Shown: positions 8,441-17,444 of the stretch, in pieces
Layout of the letters: each line of letters starts with the position of its first letter
Numbering within the stretch: position 1 is the first letter of the stretch
Assembly (NCBI RefSeq): GCF_014842265.1
Contig: NZ_JACYVI010000015.1
Coordinates: forward strand, 98,434 to 162,433
Direction of reading: 5' to 3'
Origin: Pseudomonas sp. CFBP 13711
GTDB taxonomy: Bacteria; Pseudomonadota; Gammaproteobacteria; Pseudomonadales; Pseudomonadaceae
DNA length: 64,000 nucleotides
Made by a program: the position numbers and the translations under genes
The notes under the pieces: model-generated
The model's database searches: none
What the model saw: only the letters and a program-made list of their open reading frames with translations
Told to the model about the DNA's origin: nothing

Positions 8441-9343
8441 TCACGACCAATTGAGGAAGGATCCGCCGTCATCGCGCAGCATCTGCACCATGGCGTGGGC
8501 GGCAGGCGACAGATAGCCTTCGCGGCGGAGCATGACGCAAATGGTCCGCGTCATGGTGGTCTGCTCCAGCGGCACCTCGCGCAGGTCCTGCATGTTCTTG
8601 CCGAACTCCAGCGTCTCCCGGGCGATGAAGCTCAGCAGGCTGGTCTGGGCAATCAACCGGGGCAGCAGGGAAATCGAATTGGACTCGATCTGCACTTCCG
8701 GCAGCGGCAGGTCGTGGCGGGTGAAGGCGTCGTCGACCCAGATGCGCGACGACACGCCGGAGGGCGGCAGAACCCAGCGGTAGCGGCACAGGTCGCGCAT
8801 CTCGAACGGCGCCTGGAAGATCGGATGGTTGCGGCTGGCGATCACCACGGCTTCGTCGGTCAGGATCGGGTAGAAGCTGAATTCCTCCTCGGCACTGCGC
8901 TGGGCGCAGATGATCATGTCCAGGTGCCCGGAGCGCAGTTGCTCGCGCAGCATGTCGTCCTGACCGATCACCAGCTTGAGCGTGACCTGCGGCGAGCGTT
9001 TGAGCAGCGCACTGGTCAGTTCCGGCAGCAGGTACTCGGCCATGGTGGCCGCACAGCCCAGCCGGATATCCCCTACCGCGCCACTGGCGAAATCCCGCAC
9101 CTCGCGCTGGGTCTGGGCAATGCTTTGCTGCAGCACCTTGCCCCGAGCCTGCAGCAGTTCGCCGACCGGCGTGAGCTTGATTCGGCGGCCGTCACGCTGG
9201 AACAGCTTGGTGCCGAAGGATTCCTCCAGCCGCTGAATGCTTTTGGTCAACGCGGGCTGGCTGCGATTGAGCTTTTCAGCCGCGCGCCCGAGGTGACCGA
9301 GCTCGGCGATGGTTTCGAAATAGGTCAAGTCACGGAGGTCCAT
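8441..9343 (-). CDS. LysR-family transcriptional regulator
   Basis: A 300-residue LysR regulator: N-terminal winged helix (MDLRDLTYFETIAELGHLGR, then SQPALTKSIQRLEESFGTKLF) and a C-terminal periplasmic-binding-protein-like effector domain. It is divergent from the AbrB-type permease gene starting near 9474, the classic arrangement for a LysR protein controlling its neighbour, so the permease or its substrate pathway is the likely target. Effector unknown. Confidence 0.92.
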   Translation of the reverse strand: MDLRDLTYFETIAELGHLGRAAEKLNRSQPALTKSIQRLEESFGTKLFQRDGRRIKLTPVGELLQARGKVLQQSIAQTQREVRDFASGAVGDIRLGCAATMAEYLLPELTSALLKRSPQVTLKLVIGQDDMLREQLRSGHLDMIICAQRSAEEEFSFYPILTDEAVVIASRNHPIFQAPFEMRDLCRYRWVLPPSGVSSRIWVDDAFTRHDLPLPEVQIESNSISLLPRLIAQTSLLSFIARETLEFGKNMQDLREVPLEQTTMTRTICVMLRREGYLSPAAHAMVQMLRDDGGSFLNWS

Positions 9344-9473
9344 ATATCAACCAAAGTTATCGATTCATGATTATTAGAAAATAGACTTGATCGATTGCGC
9401 TGTCGATACTGGGCGTCATTGGAAATGCACTCGGCAGGGAAGCACTCAGGTCACTCCTTATCAGGAAATGCCA

Positions 9474-10567
9474 ATGCTCTGGAGATCCGCGTTGCCACGC
9501 CCCGCCTCGTTTGCCCTCGCCCACCAGCACCCGCTGACCCAATGGCTGCTGCTCATCCTCATGGCCGGTAGCGCCGGCCAACTGTTCAAATACTTCCACA
9601 TCCCCGCCGCGCTGTTTCTCGGGCCCATGCTGGTGGCGATAGGCTTCGGCGTCGCCGGGGCCAGCGTTCGTCTGAACAAGCAGGTGTTCCGCCTCGGCCA
9701 GGGCACGGTCGGCGTGCTGGTCGCCCACTCCATGACCGTCGGCGTGCTGCTCGCGGCGATGCAGTCCTGGCATGTCATGGTGTTCGCCACCTTGCTCACC
9801 GTCGCGTTGAGTGCCGTGGTCGGCATCGCCATGGCGCGCTGGGGCGGCATTCAGAGCAGCACTGCAGCGTGGGGCACTTCGCCGGGCGCGGCGTCGGCGA
9901 TGGTCGCGATGGCCGAGGATGACGGCGCCGACTCTCGAGTGGTCGCCACCATGCAATACGTGCGAGTGGTCTGCGTGGTGATGGTCGGCGCGCTGGTCAG
10001 TCGGCTGATCGGTGCCGATGCCGGCGGTTCGGAGGCCCACAGCACGGACGCGCTGTTGCACGGGATGAACCTGCTCAACCTGGGTTTGAGCCTGCTGGTG
10101 ATCGGGGTCGGCGTGATCCTCGGCAGTCGCTTGCCAGCCGGGGCCTTGCTGGTGCCCTTGCTGCTCGGCGGCGCGCTGCAGTTGAGCGGCCTGTTGCAGA
10201 TCACCCTGCCTGGGTGCTGGCGATTGCCTACGGCGCGATCGGCAGTTACATCGGCCTGCGCTTTGATCGCGTGACCATCAGCTACGTCTGGCGGCGGCTG
10301 CCCGCGATGATCGCCGGGGCGCTGGTGCTGATCCTGCTCTGCGCCCTGTCGGCCTGGGGCATCGCGGAAATCATGGGCAAGGACTTCCTCTCGGTGTACC
10401 TGGCCACCAGCCCGGGCGGTCTTGATGCCATGGCGATCATTGCCATCGACACCCATTCCGACGTCGGCTTCGTGCTGGCGATGCAGACGCTGCGACTCTT
10501 TGCTGTGATCGTGACGGGGACCTATATCGCCCGGCAGGTGATTCGTGTGTCGCAACGATTTGCCTGA
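9474..10567 (+). pseudogene. AbrB-family membrane permease, interrupted by a frameshift
   Basis: Two consecutive frames together make one AbrB-family (formerly 'putative ammonia monooxygenase') inner-membrane protein of about 364 residues. The first part (to about 10213) carries TSPGAASAMVAMAEDDGAD and the second (10214-10567) carries the duplicated signature TSPGGLDAMAIIA. The join is at 10207-10214, where ...CTGCC-TGGGTG... needs one more base (for example CCC TGG) to keep frame; without it the first frame runs on into CWRLPTARSAV and stops at 10274. ATG 9474 has AGGA at a good distance. Either a real single-base deletion or a sequencing error. Probable role when intact: export or uptake under control of the divergent LysR protein. 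Confidence 0.8.
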
Positions 10568-10674
10568 CGGAGCGGAGCCGGCTGATTGAAGAGAAAGGCA
10601 GCGGCGCGCACGCCGATGGAATCTTCACCGATCCGGCGACCTCCAACGCTGCACACTCATTGGAGGCGAACGCC

Positions 10675-11457
10675 ATGGCCACGCTGAAAATCGCCACGTT
10701 CAACATCAACGGCATCCGCGCGCGTTTGCCCATTCTGTTGCAGTGGCTGGAAAAGGAAGCGCCCGACATCGTCTGCCTGCAGGAACTGAAAGCGGCCGAC
10801 ACGGCCTTCCCCGCCGACGATATCCGCAATGCCGGCTACGGTGTGATCTGGCAGGGCGAGCCGTCGTGGAACGGCGTGGCGATCCTGTCCCGGGACAGAG
10901 AGCCGCTGGAAATTCGTCGGGGTTTGCCGGGCAATGAAAAGGACAAGCACAGCCGCTATCTGGAGGCGGCCGTTCAGGGCGTGATCGTCGGCTGCCTGTA
11001 CCTGCCCAACGGCAACCCGCAGCCGGGGCCGAAGTTCGACTACAAGCTGGACTGGTTCGAGCACTTCATCACGCACGCCGACTCGCTGTTCAAGAGCGAG
11101 CATCCGGTGGTGCTGGCCGGGGACTACAACGTCATCCCTACCGACAATGACATCTACAACACGCGTTCATGGCTGAAGGATGCCTTGCTGCAACCGGAAA
11201 GCCGCGCGTGCTTTGAGCGGTTGCTGGACCAGGGCTGGACCGACGCCCTGCGCGCGAAATTCCCGGACGAGCGGATTTACACGTTCTGGGATTATTTCCG
11301 CAACCACTGGAAAACCAACTCCGGCCTGCGCATTGACCACCTGCTGTTGAGCAAGGATCTGAAGCCCAAGCTGAAAAACGCGGGGGTGGACCGCTGGGTG
11401 AGGGACCTGCCCCACGCCAGTGACCATGCACCGACGTGGATTGAGTTGAAGGTGTGA
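10675..11457 (+). CDS. xthA: Exodeoxyribonuclease III family protein
   Basis: A 260-residue endonuclease/exonuclease/phosphatase-fold enzyme of the ExoIII/AP endonuclease type. Visible motifs: FNINGIRAR at the N-terminus, LQELK with the metal-binding glutamate near residue 40, the LPNGNPQ loop, GDYNVIPTD, and the C-terminal LRIDHLLLS and ASDHAPTWIEL with the catalytic Asp-His. It would incise abasic sites and degrade 3' ends in base excision repair. TGGAGG lies 8 bases upstream of the ATG. It stands alone between the AbrB gene and a REP pair. Confidence 0.92.
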   Translation: MATLKIATFNINGIRARLPILLQWLEKEAPDIVCLQELKAADTAFPADDIRNAGYGVIWQGEPSWNGVAILSRDREPLEIRRGLPGNEKDKHSRYLEAAVQGVIVGCLYLPNGNPQPGPKFDYKLDWFEHFITHADSLFKSEHPVVLAGDYNVIPTDNDIYNTRSWLKDALLQPESRACFERLLDQGWTDALRAKFPDERIYTFWDYFRNHWKTNSGLRIDHLLLSKDLKPKLKNAGVDRWVRDLPHASDHAPTWIELKV

Positions 11458-11533
11458 GGTTGATGCGCGGCTCGCCAACCCATTGCCCTTAATCAACATG
11501 ACCACACTGCCGATGTACCTGCTGAAAACGGGA

Positions 11534-11643
11534 CTGTGGGAGTGAGCTTGCTCACGAAGGCGGCAGTTCAGGCGCTAAAGATATAGCGGATGTACTGGCC
11601 TCTTCGCGAGCAAGGTGGAGCGCCACCCCGGTCGCTCCTACAC
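11534..11643. repeat. REPIN with one modified arm
   Basis: A normal REP (GTGGGAGTGAGCTTGCTCAC) at 11534 faces an arm at 11605-11643 in which the usual GCAAGCTCGCTCC is replaced by GCAAGGTGGAGCGCCACC and then CCGGTCGCTCC. The replacement contains its own palindrome GGTGG-AGCG-CCACC. The same variant occurs near 21732-21772. Confidence 0.8.
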
Positions 11644-11682
11644 AGATCGCGTTGGCCTCGAGCCCGCGCAGGATCCCGCGGA

Positions 11683-12927
11683 CTAGGCCCGGCTCGCCAA
11701 CGCCGTTGCCAGACTTTGTTCCAGCGGCAACACCGGCAGCAGCGTCGCCTGATAGGCGTGGTACAGGTCCGGCTTGCCGGCCCAGATATCGGCGCTGGGT
11801 TTGTTTTCAGGGTTGAGCTCGTGGCGCCAGCTGCCGTTTTCGTAGTCGATGAACAGCGTCTCGCTGAATTCCCAGAACGTCCGGTACCAGTCTTCGTATT
11901 GCTGCTCGTGGGTGCGCTGCAGCAGTGCGGCAGAGGCAGCAGCCGCTTCGGCGTGGGTCCAGTGCAGGCGATGGCGGACCACCGGGCGGTTTTCCCAGTC
12001 GAGGGTGTAGACGATCCCGGGCGCGCCATCGACGTCCCAGCCATAGCGGCAGGCGTTTTCGAATAAACCGCGAGCGTCTTCCAGCAACCAGGCCGGCGTT
12101 TCCAGCCCGGCCTTGCGCCGCGCCGCTTCCAGGTGCAGCACCAGCCGCGCCCACTCGAAGGCGTGGCCGGGCGTCGTGCCGTAGGGGCGGAAACCGTCGT
12201 CGGGCTTGTCGACGTTGTAGTCGAGAATCGGCTGCCACTGCAGGGTGAAATGCTCGATCACTTGATGGTTGTTGCCAGCGGCGTGCTGATGAATGACCCG
12301 CTCGACGATGCTCAACGCCCGATCCAGCCAGCGCGCATCGCCGGTGACGTCGGCCAGGGCGAGAAACGCCTCGGTGCTGTGCATGTTGCTGTTGGCGCCG
12401 CGATAGCTTTCCTCGTTGCTCCAGTCGCGGTCGAAGGATTCACGCATGGCGCCTTCCTCCTCGCTCCAGAAATGCCCGGTGATCACCTGAATCGCTTGTT
12501 CCAGCAACGCCTGGGCGCCGGGGCGACGGGCGACGACTGCCGAGCTGGCGGCCAGGGCGACGAAGGCGTGCAGGTACGCGTTCTTGCCGGTGTCAGTGCT
12601 GTGTTCCAGGGGTGTGGCGAACCAGCCGCCGTGTTCGGCGTCACGCAACGGCCCGGCCAGCGCCGCAATGCCGTGATCGACCAGCGCGGCGCAACCGGGA
12701 ATGCCGTTGATGTGGGCCATGGCGAAACTGTGGGTCATGCGTGCGGTGTTCATGGTTTCGGCCACGGCATCGGCGGGGAGCCGACCGAGGTCATCCAGAT
12801 TGCCGAAGCCCTGGGGCAGCTTCGAGGCCTTGGCAAACGCCAGCAGCCGATTGCCCTCCTGCATCAGCCAGGCCGCGTGGCCCGGGGAGCGCAGCCAACT
12901 GCTGAAATCGCGATTCACGTCATCCAT
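11683..12927 (-). CDS. AGE-family sugar epimerase/isomerase
   Basis: A 414-residue (alpha/alpha)6-barrel protein of the N-acylglucosamine 2-epimerase superfamily. The motif NMHSTEAFLALADVTGD and the run of helices with conserved histidines (TRMTHSFA, GHAFEWARLVLHLEA, HWTHAEAAAAS) fit the mannose isomerase/YihS branch, which interconverts aldoses and ketoses such as mannose and fructose. Substrate cannot be fixed from sequence. Single gene, flanked by REP sequences on both sides. Confidence 0.85.
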   Translation of the reverse strand: MDDVNRDFSSWLRSPGHAAWLMQEGNRLLAFAKASKLPQGFGNLDDLGRLPADAVAETMNTARMTHSFAMAHINGIPGCAALVDHGIAALAGPLRDAEHGGWFATPLEHSTDTGKNAYLHAFVALAASSAVVARRPGAQALLEQAIQVITGHFWSEEEGAMRESFDRDWSNEESYRGANSNMHSTEAFLALADVTGDARWLDRALSIVERVIHQHAAGNNHQVIEHFTLQWQPILDYNVDKPDDGFRPYGTTPGHAFEWARLVLHLEAARRKAGLETPAWLLEDARGLFENACRYGWDVDGAPGIVYTLDWENRPVVRHRLHWTHAEAAAASAALLQRTHEQQYEDWYRTFWEFSETLFIDYENGSWRHELNPENKPSADIWAGKPDLYHAYQATLLPVLPLEQSLATALASRA

Positions 12928-13047
12928 TGCCCTTCACCTATCTCGTCGGCAGGTTCGGCCCGCCAGGAATTATTAGTCGGGGCGAATCATGCAAGCCGAG
13001 GGCAGCGACAGGCAAGTGAATGAGGTGAAAGGCTGCCGTTCTTGGCC

Positions 13048-13191
13048 TGTTCCCGGCTAAAGCCGGTCCTACCAGGAAGGCGTCATCTGTCACACAGCAA
13101 AACCGAGGGTGCTCAAACCGGCCTCTTCCCGGCTAAAGCCGGTCCCACTAATACCGCATTACCCTGTGGGACCGGCTTTAGCCGGGAAGCC
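13048..13191. repeat. Cluster of three CGGCTTTAGCCGGGAAG-type REPs
   Basis: Copies at about 13050-13072 (inverted), 13128-13149 (inverted) and 13166-13190 (direct) lie between the divergently ending AGE epimerase promoter side and the 3' end of the chemoreceptor gene. Nothing else is visible in this gap of 286 bases. Confidence 0.85.
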
Positions 13192-13213
13192 TTTGAGACG
13201 TTGAGAAGAACCA

Positions 13214-14839
13214 TCAAACCCGAAAGCGCGTGACCACCTGATTCAACTCCGCCGCCAGCCGGGACAGTTCGTTACTCGACGCGCTGATCTGGTTGGCGCC
13301 GGACGACGATTGCATCGAAAGATCGCGGATGTTGACGATGTTGCGGTCCACTTCCCGCGCAACTTGCGCCTGCTCTTCGGCGGCGCTGGCGATGACCAGA
13401 TTGCGTTCGGAAATCTCGTTGATCGACGTAGTGATGCGGTTCAGCGACTCGCCGGCACCCTGGGCCAACCCCAGTGTTTCGGTCGCCCGTGAGCGGCTGA
13501 TCGACATCGACTCCACTGCTTCGGTGGAACCGCTGCGCATGGTCGTCACCATTTTGTCGATTTCCAGGGTCGACTGCTGGGTGCGGTGGGCCAGGGCGCG
13601 CACTTCATCAGCGACCACGGCGAACCCGCGTCCGGACTCACCGGCCCGTGCGGCTTCAATGGCGGCGTTCAGCGCCAGCAGGTTGGTCTGCTCGGCGATG
13701 GAGCGAATCACGTCCAGCACCTTGCCGATGTCCTTGGACTGATCGGCCAGGTTCTGCACCAGGTCCGAGGTGTGCTGTACGTTGCCGGACAGGGTCTGGA
13801 TCGAATTGACCGTGTCGATGACCCGGCTCTGGCCGTCGCGGGCCGCCGTGTTCGATTCGCTCGACGCCTGGGACGTCGACACCGCGTTGCGCGCGACTTC
13901 CTCGACCGCCGAAGTCATCTCGTTCACCGCCGTGGCGGCCTGTTCAATTTCGGCGTTCTGCTGGTGCAGGCCGCGATGACTGTCTTCGGTCACCGAGTTC
14001 AGCTCGGTGGCGGCCGACGCCAGCTGGCTCGCCGAATTGCCGATCAGGCTCAGGGTCGAGCGCAGGTTGGTTTGCATCTGCTGCAACGCGCTCTGCAAGC
14101 GCGTCACTTCGTCATTGCCCTCGACGCGAATGTCATGGGTCAAATCGCCCTTGGCCACGTATTCGGCAGCATCAACCGCTTCCTGCAGCGGGCGAACGAT
14201 GCTGCGGGTCAGCCACACCGCGAGCACCACGGTGGCCAGTGCTGCGATCAGCACGAACACCAGCACCACGTTTCGGGAGTTGCCGTATTGCGCTTCGGCG
14301 GCAGCGCCTTCGAGCTCGACCTGATGGGAGTAGAAATCACCCAGATCGCCCAATTGCGCGCCGGAGTTGTCGACGGCGGTTTTCATGTCCACCAGCAGCA
14401 GTTTGTTCAGCGCCTTGAAGTCACCGCTCTCGGCGAGCACAAAAGACTGGGTCAAACCGCGCTGATAATCGACCAGGGTCGCGCGGAATTTGCCGTACAA
14501 CGCCTTCTCTTCCGGGGTGTCGATGAAGGTGTCGAGGCTGGCGAGTTTCTCGTCGAGGATCTTCGCGCGCGCGTCCATCTGACCTTTGTAGACGCTGAGA
14601 TTTTTCGGATCGGTGTCAAGGGCAACCCGCAGCGAGATCGTGCGAATGCGCAGCATGGCTTCGCGGATGTCGTTGACCAGACGCATGCTCGGCATCCAGT
14701 TGCTTTCAACCGCCACCTCGCTCTGTCGGATCGTCGACATCTGGCTCAGGGCGAACCAGCCGAGCAGCGCGACCAACAGGGAAATCAGGGTAAACCCAAG
14801 GCCGGCGCGGCGGGCGATGGTCAGGTTGCGTAGGCTCAT
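13214..14839 (-). CDS. Methyl-accepting chemotaxis protein
   Basis: A 541-residue chemoreceptor: first membrane segment near residues 12-31 (GFTLISLLVALLGWFALS), a periplasmic four-helix-bundle sensor of about 160 residues, a second segment near 188-210 (VVLVFVLIAALATVVLAV), a HAMP linker, and a cytoplasmic signalling rod containing the universal hairpin tip EQTNLLALNAAIEAARAGE. It ends in VTRFRV with no CheR/CheB-docking pentapeptide. The ligand is unknown; the 4HB sensor often binds small organic acids. No chemotaxis operon is adjacent, so it is a stand-alone receptor. Confidence 0.95.
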   Translation of the reverse strand: MSLRNLTIARRAGLGFTLISLLVALLGWFALSQMSTIRQSEVAVESNWMPSMRLVNDIREAMLRIRTISLRVALDTDPKNLSVYKGQMDARAKILDEKLASLDTFIDTPEEKALYGKFRATLVDYQRGLTQSFVLAESGDFKALNKLLLVDMKTAVDNSGAQLGDLGDFYSHQVELEGAAAEAQYGNSRNVVLVFVLIAALATVVLAVWLTRSIVRPLQEAVDAAEYVAKGDLTHDIRVEGNDEVTRLQSALQQMQTNLRSTLSLIGNSASQLASAATELNSVTEDSHRGLHQQNAEIEQAATAVNEMTSAVEEVARNAVSTSQASSESNTAARDGQSRVIDTVNSIQTLSGNVQHTSDLVQNLADQSKDIGKVLDVIRSIAEQTNLLALNAAIEAARAGESGRGFAVVADEVRALAHRTQQSTLEIDKMVTTMRSGSTEAVESMSISRSRATETLGLAQGAGESLNRITTSINEISERNLVIASAAEEQAQVAREVDRNIVNIRDLSMQSSSGANQISASSNELSRLAAELNQVVTRFRV

Positions 14840-15030
14840 AAAGGGTGGCTCATTCTTGGAGGGGCGGGACGCAAAGTGGTCATATGACTACGGCTTATCG
14901 ACGTTGCCGCAGGCTTCTTTAACCAACGGTCCGTGAATAATCCGAACGCCCGTTCGAGAAAACATCGAACCCCGCCCGCTTGAGCGGTCTAGACCCTTAA
15001 GCCCGACATCACATTCAAGCGGAGGTGAAT

Positions 15031-15519
15031 ATGCATCTGGAAGGCTCCTGCCATTGCGGCGCCGTCGAATTCAGCCTGACAAGCGCCCAGCCCTACCCTT
15101 ATCAACGCTGCTACTGCTCGATCTGCCGCAAGACCCAGGGCGGTGGCGGCTACGCGATCAACCTGGGCGGCGATGCGAAAAGTCTCGACGTCAAAGGCAA
15201 GGACAACATCGCCATCTACCACGCGAAGATGCGCGACGATGAGGGTCACCAAGCCTGCATCAGCAGTGCCGAACGGCATTTCTGCAAACGGTGCGGCAGC
15301 GGGCTGTGGCTGTTCAGCCCCGAGTGGCCGGAGCTGATCCACCCGTTTGCGTCAGCCATCGACACGCCATTGCCGACCCCGCCGGAGCACACGCACTTGT
15401 TGCTGAACTCCAAGGCGCCCTGGGTGGAAGTGACCGCAGGACCGAATGACCAGCAGTTCGAGGAGTTTCCTGACGAGTCGATTGCCGACTGGCATGAGCG
15501 GCTCAAGTTGACGCAATAG
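15031..15519 (+). CDS. GFA/CENP-V family zinc protein
   Basis: A 162-residue protein of the glutathione-dependent formaldehyde-activating enzyme fold. Zinc-binding cysteines are in GSCHCGAVEF (residues 6-12), RCYCSICRKTQGG and HFCKRCGSGLW. GGAGG sits 5 bases ahead of the ATG at 15031, which I prefer to the GTG at 15025 lying inside that ribosome site. The family name reflects one member; most have no proven formaldehyde chemistry, so the exact reaction is open. Confidence 0.85.
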   Translation: MHLEGSCHCGAVEFSLTSAQPYPYQRCYCSICRKTQGGGGYAINLGGDAKSLDVKGKDNIAIYHAKMRDDEGHQACISSAERHFCKRCGSGLWLFSPEWPELIHPFASAIDTPLPTPPEHTHLLLNSKAPWVEVTAGPNDQQFEEFPDESIADWHERLKLTQ

Positions 15520-15684
15520 CCAGACGCAGTGAAATGACCTCGGAGTTTGGGCGTTCCTCCGGCAGTTGAAGCGAACGGAGCGCCCGCCCAACCGACTACC
15601 CGATAATTCCCTGAACCTCTCCCCCGACGGCCGACTCCCAACTAAAAGCCCCCAAGTCCAATAAAAGCCCACAAGGAAGCGCAC

Positions 15685-17232
15685 ATGCCTCTGCATCGAG
15701 TCGCCCCTCTGACCGATATTCAGCAAGACCGCGGTCTCCAGATCGAGTTTGGCGAAACCAAGGCGCTGCTGGTTCTGCACGGCGACGAAGTCCGCGCGTT
15801 TCAAGCCTTCTGCCCCCATGCCGGCGCGCCACTGGCCGACGGCGCCATCTGCAACGGTCATCTGATCTGTCCCTGGCACAAGGCCGAATTCTCCATCGAC
15901 GACGGCCATCTCTGCGAACCACCTGCGCTGGATGCCCTGACCCAATACCCCGTCCACGTCATCGATGGCCATGTGCATGTCGATGACCAGCCCATCACCG
16001 CCGACACGCCGACGCTGGCCGAGGACAGCCGCTGCTTTGTCATCATTGGCGCCGGTGCGGCGGGTACAGCGGCTGCCTGCGCGCTGAGGGAAAAAGGCTT
16101 CAACGGTCAATTACGGCTCATCGACAGAGAAGCCGCGGCCGGGTACGACCGCACAGCGCTGAGCAAATTTGTCTTGTCCGCCGAAATGGATACCGATGAG
16201 ATCCCGGCTCTGCGCGACGACGGGTTCTACCTGAGCAATCGCATCGAACGGGTGCACGGCGAAGTGATGAAACTGGACATCGTCAACAAGCGGGTCACCC
16301 TGGCGGACGGGCGCCGCTTTGACTACGACGCGGCGCTGGTCACCACCGGTGGCGAGCCCCGCGCGTTGACTCTAGAGGGCGCGGACCTGCCGCAAGTCCT
16401 GACCCTGCGCAGCCGCGATGACGCCAGCCAAATTCTCGCGGCGGTCCACCCCGGTAGCCATGCGCTGATCGTCGGCGACAGTTTTATCGGGCTGGAAGCG
16501 GCGTCGGCGTTGCGCACACAAGGTGTGAACGTGACGATTCTGGCCCGTCATGAGGTGCCGTTTGCCGGTCAGCTGGGGGAGCGCATCGGCAAAGCCCTGC
16601 GGGCGCTGCATGAGCAGCACGGCGTGCTGTTCCGCACCCACGTGGACGTCAGCCGTTTCGAGGGTGTTGAACGAGATGGGCAGCAGCAGCTGCAGACGGC
16701 GGTGCTCAGCAATGGCGAACGACTGCAGGTGGATCTCGCGTTGGTCGGCGTCGGCGTGAGCCCGGTGACGCATTTCATCGACGGCCTTCAACTGGAGGAC
16801 GATGGCTCACTGGCGGTCGACGACGGCATGCGCGCGGGCAAGGATCTGTGGGCGGCCGGCGATATCGCCACCTTTCCCCTCAACCATCAGCCCCGGCGCA
16901 TCGAGCACTGGCGCCTGGCCCAACAACAGGCACGCATTGCGGCGGGCAACATGCTCGGCGAGGACCTGCGATACACCGATGTGCCGTACTTCTGGACCTA
17001 CCATTTTGAGAAGCGTCTGGATTACCTCGGCCACGCCGACGACTGGGACGACATCGTCTACTTGGGCGAGCCGGAACGTTTCGATTTCCTGGCGCTCATC
17101 TGCAAACAGGGCGTTGTCGCGGCGGTGGTCAGCTGTGAGCGGGAACGGCCCATGGCGATGCTCGCCGAACGCATGAAACGACCGCTGTTCAAAGACGAAG
17201 CGCTGATGCGGATCAACCAGATCGACCATTGA
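15685..17232 (+). CDS. Rieske 2Fe-2S / FAD-dependent pyridine nucleotide-disulphide reductase
   Basis: A 515-residue protein resembling AIF-like (AIFL) reductases. The N-terminal Rieske domain (residues 1-100) has CPHAGAPLADGAICNGHLIC followed by PWH, giving the two Cys-x-His pairs. The rest is a two-dinucleotide-binding reductase: FVIIGAGAAGTAAACALRE for FAD, ALIVGDSFIGLEAASALR for NAD(P)H, and LWAAGDIATFP near the flavin. It probably passes electrons from NAD(P)H to an unknown acceptor. It is followed 46 bases later by a small gene in the same direction. Confidence 0.9.
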   Translation: MPLHRVAPLTDIQQDRGLQIEFGETKALLVLHGDEVRAFQAFCPHAGAPLADGAICNGHLICPWHKAEFSIDDGHLCEPPALDALTQYPVHVIDGHVHVDDQPITADTPTLAEDSRCFVIIGAGAAGTAAACALREKGFNGQLRLIDREAAAGYDRTALSKFVLSAEMDTDEIPALRDDGFYLSNRIERVHGEVMKLDIVNKRVTLADGRRFDYDAALVTTGGEPRALTLEGADLPQVLTLRSRDDASQILAAVHPGSHALIVGDSFIGLEAASALRTQGVNVTILARHEVPFAGQLGERIGKALRALHEQHGVLFRTHVDVSRFEGVERDGQQQLQTAVLSNGERLQVDLALVGVGVSPVTHFIDGLQLEDDGSLAVDDGMRAGKDLWAAGDIATFPLNHQPRRIEHWRLAQQQARIAAGNMLGEDLRYTDVPYFWTYHFEKRLDYLGHADDWDDIVYLGEPERFDFLALICKQGVVAAVVSCERERPMAMLAERMKRPLFKDEALMRINQIDH

Positions 17233-17278
17233 GCACGTGCTGCAAATCTGCCATTCACCCTGCACACCGGAGGGCGCC

Positions 17279-17434
17279 ATGCCTGATAAAGAGTCCAATC
17301 GCGAAGACCTCGACCACAAGCCTGAAAACGCAGGCAAGGTCGGTGAGGAACACAAACAAGCCAATCAGAGCGGTGAACAACAGCGACCGCCGGAAACGGA
17401 GCATCCGGCAGATTCCACTGACGCCAAACCCTGA
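17279..17434 (+). CDS. Small hydrophilic hypothetical protein
   Basis: A 51-residue protein made almost only of charged and polar residues (MPDKESNREDLDHKPENAGK and onward, ending DSTDAKP), with no hydrophobic core and so probably disordered. The ATG at 17279 is preceded by GGAGGG four bases upstream. It follows the Rieske/FAD reductase in the same direction and may share its transcript. Function unknown; the composition recalls small stress-induced hydrophilic proteins, but that is only an impression. Confidence 0.6.
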   Translation: MPDKESNREDLDHKPENAGKVGEEHKQANQSGEQQRPPETEHPADSTDAKP

Positions 17435-17444
17435 AACAGCCGGC

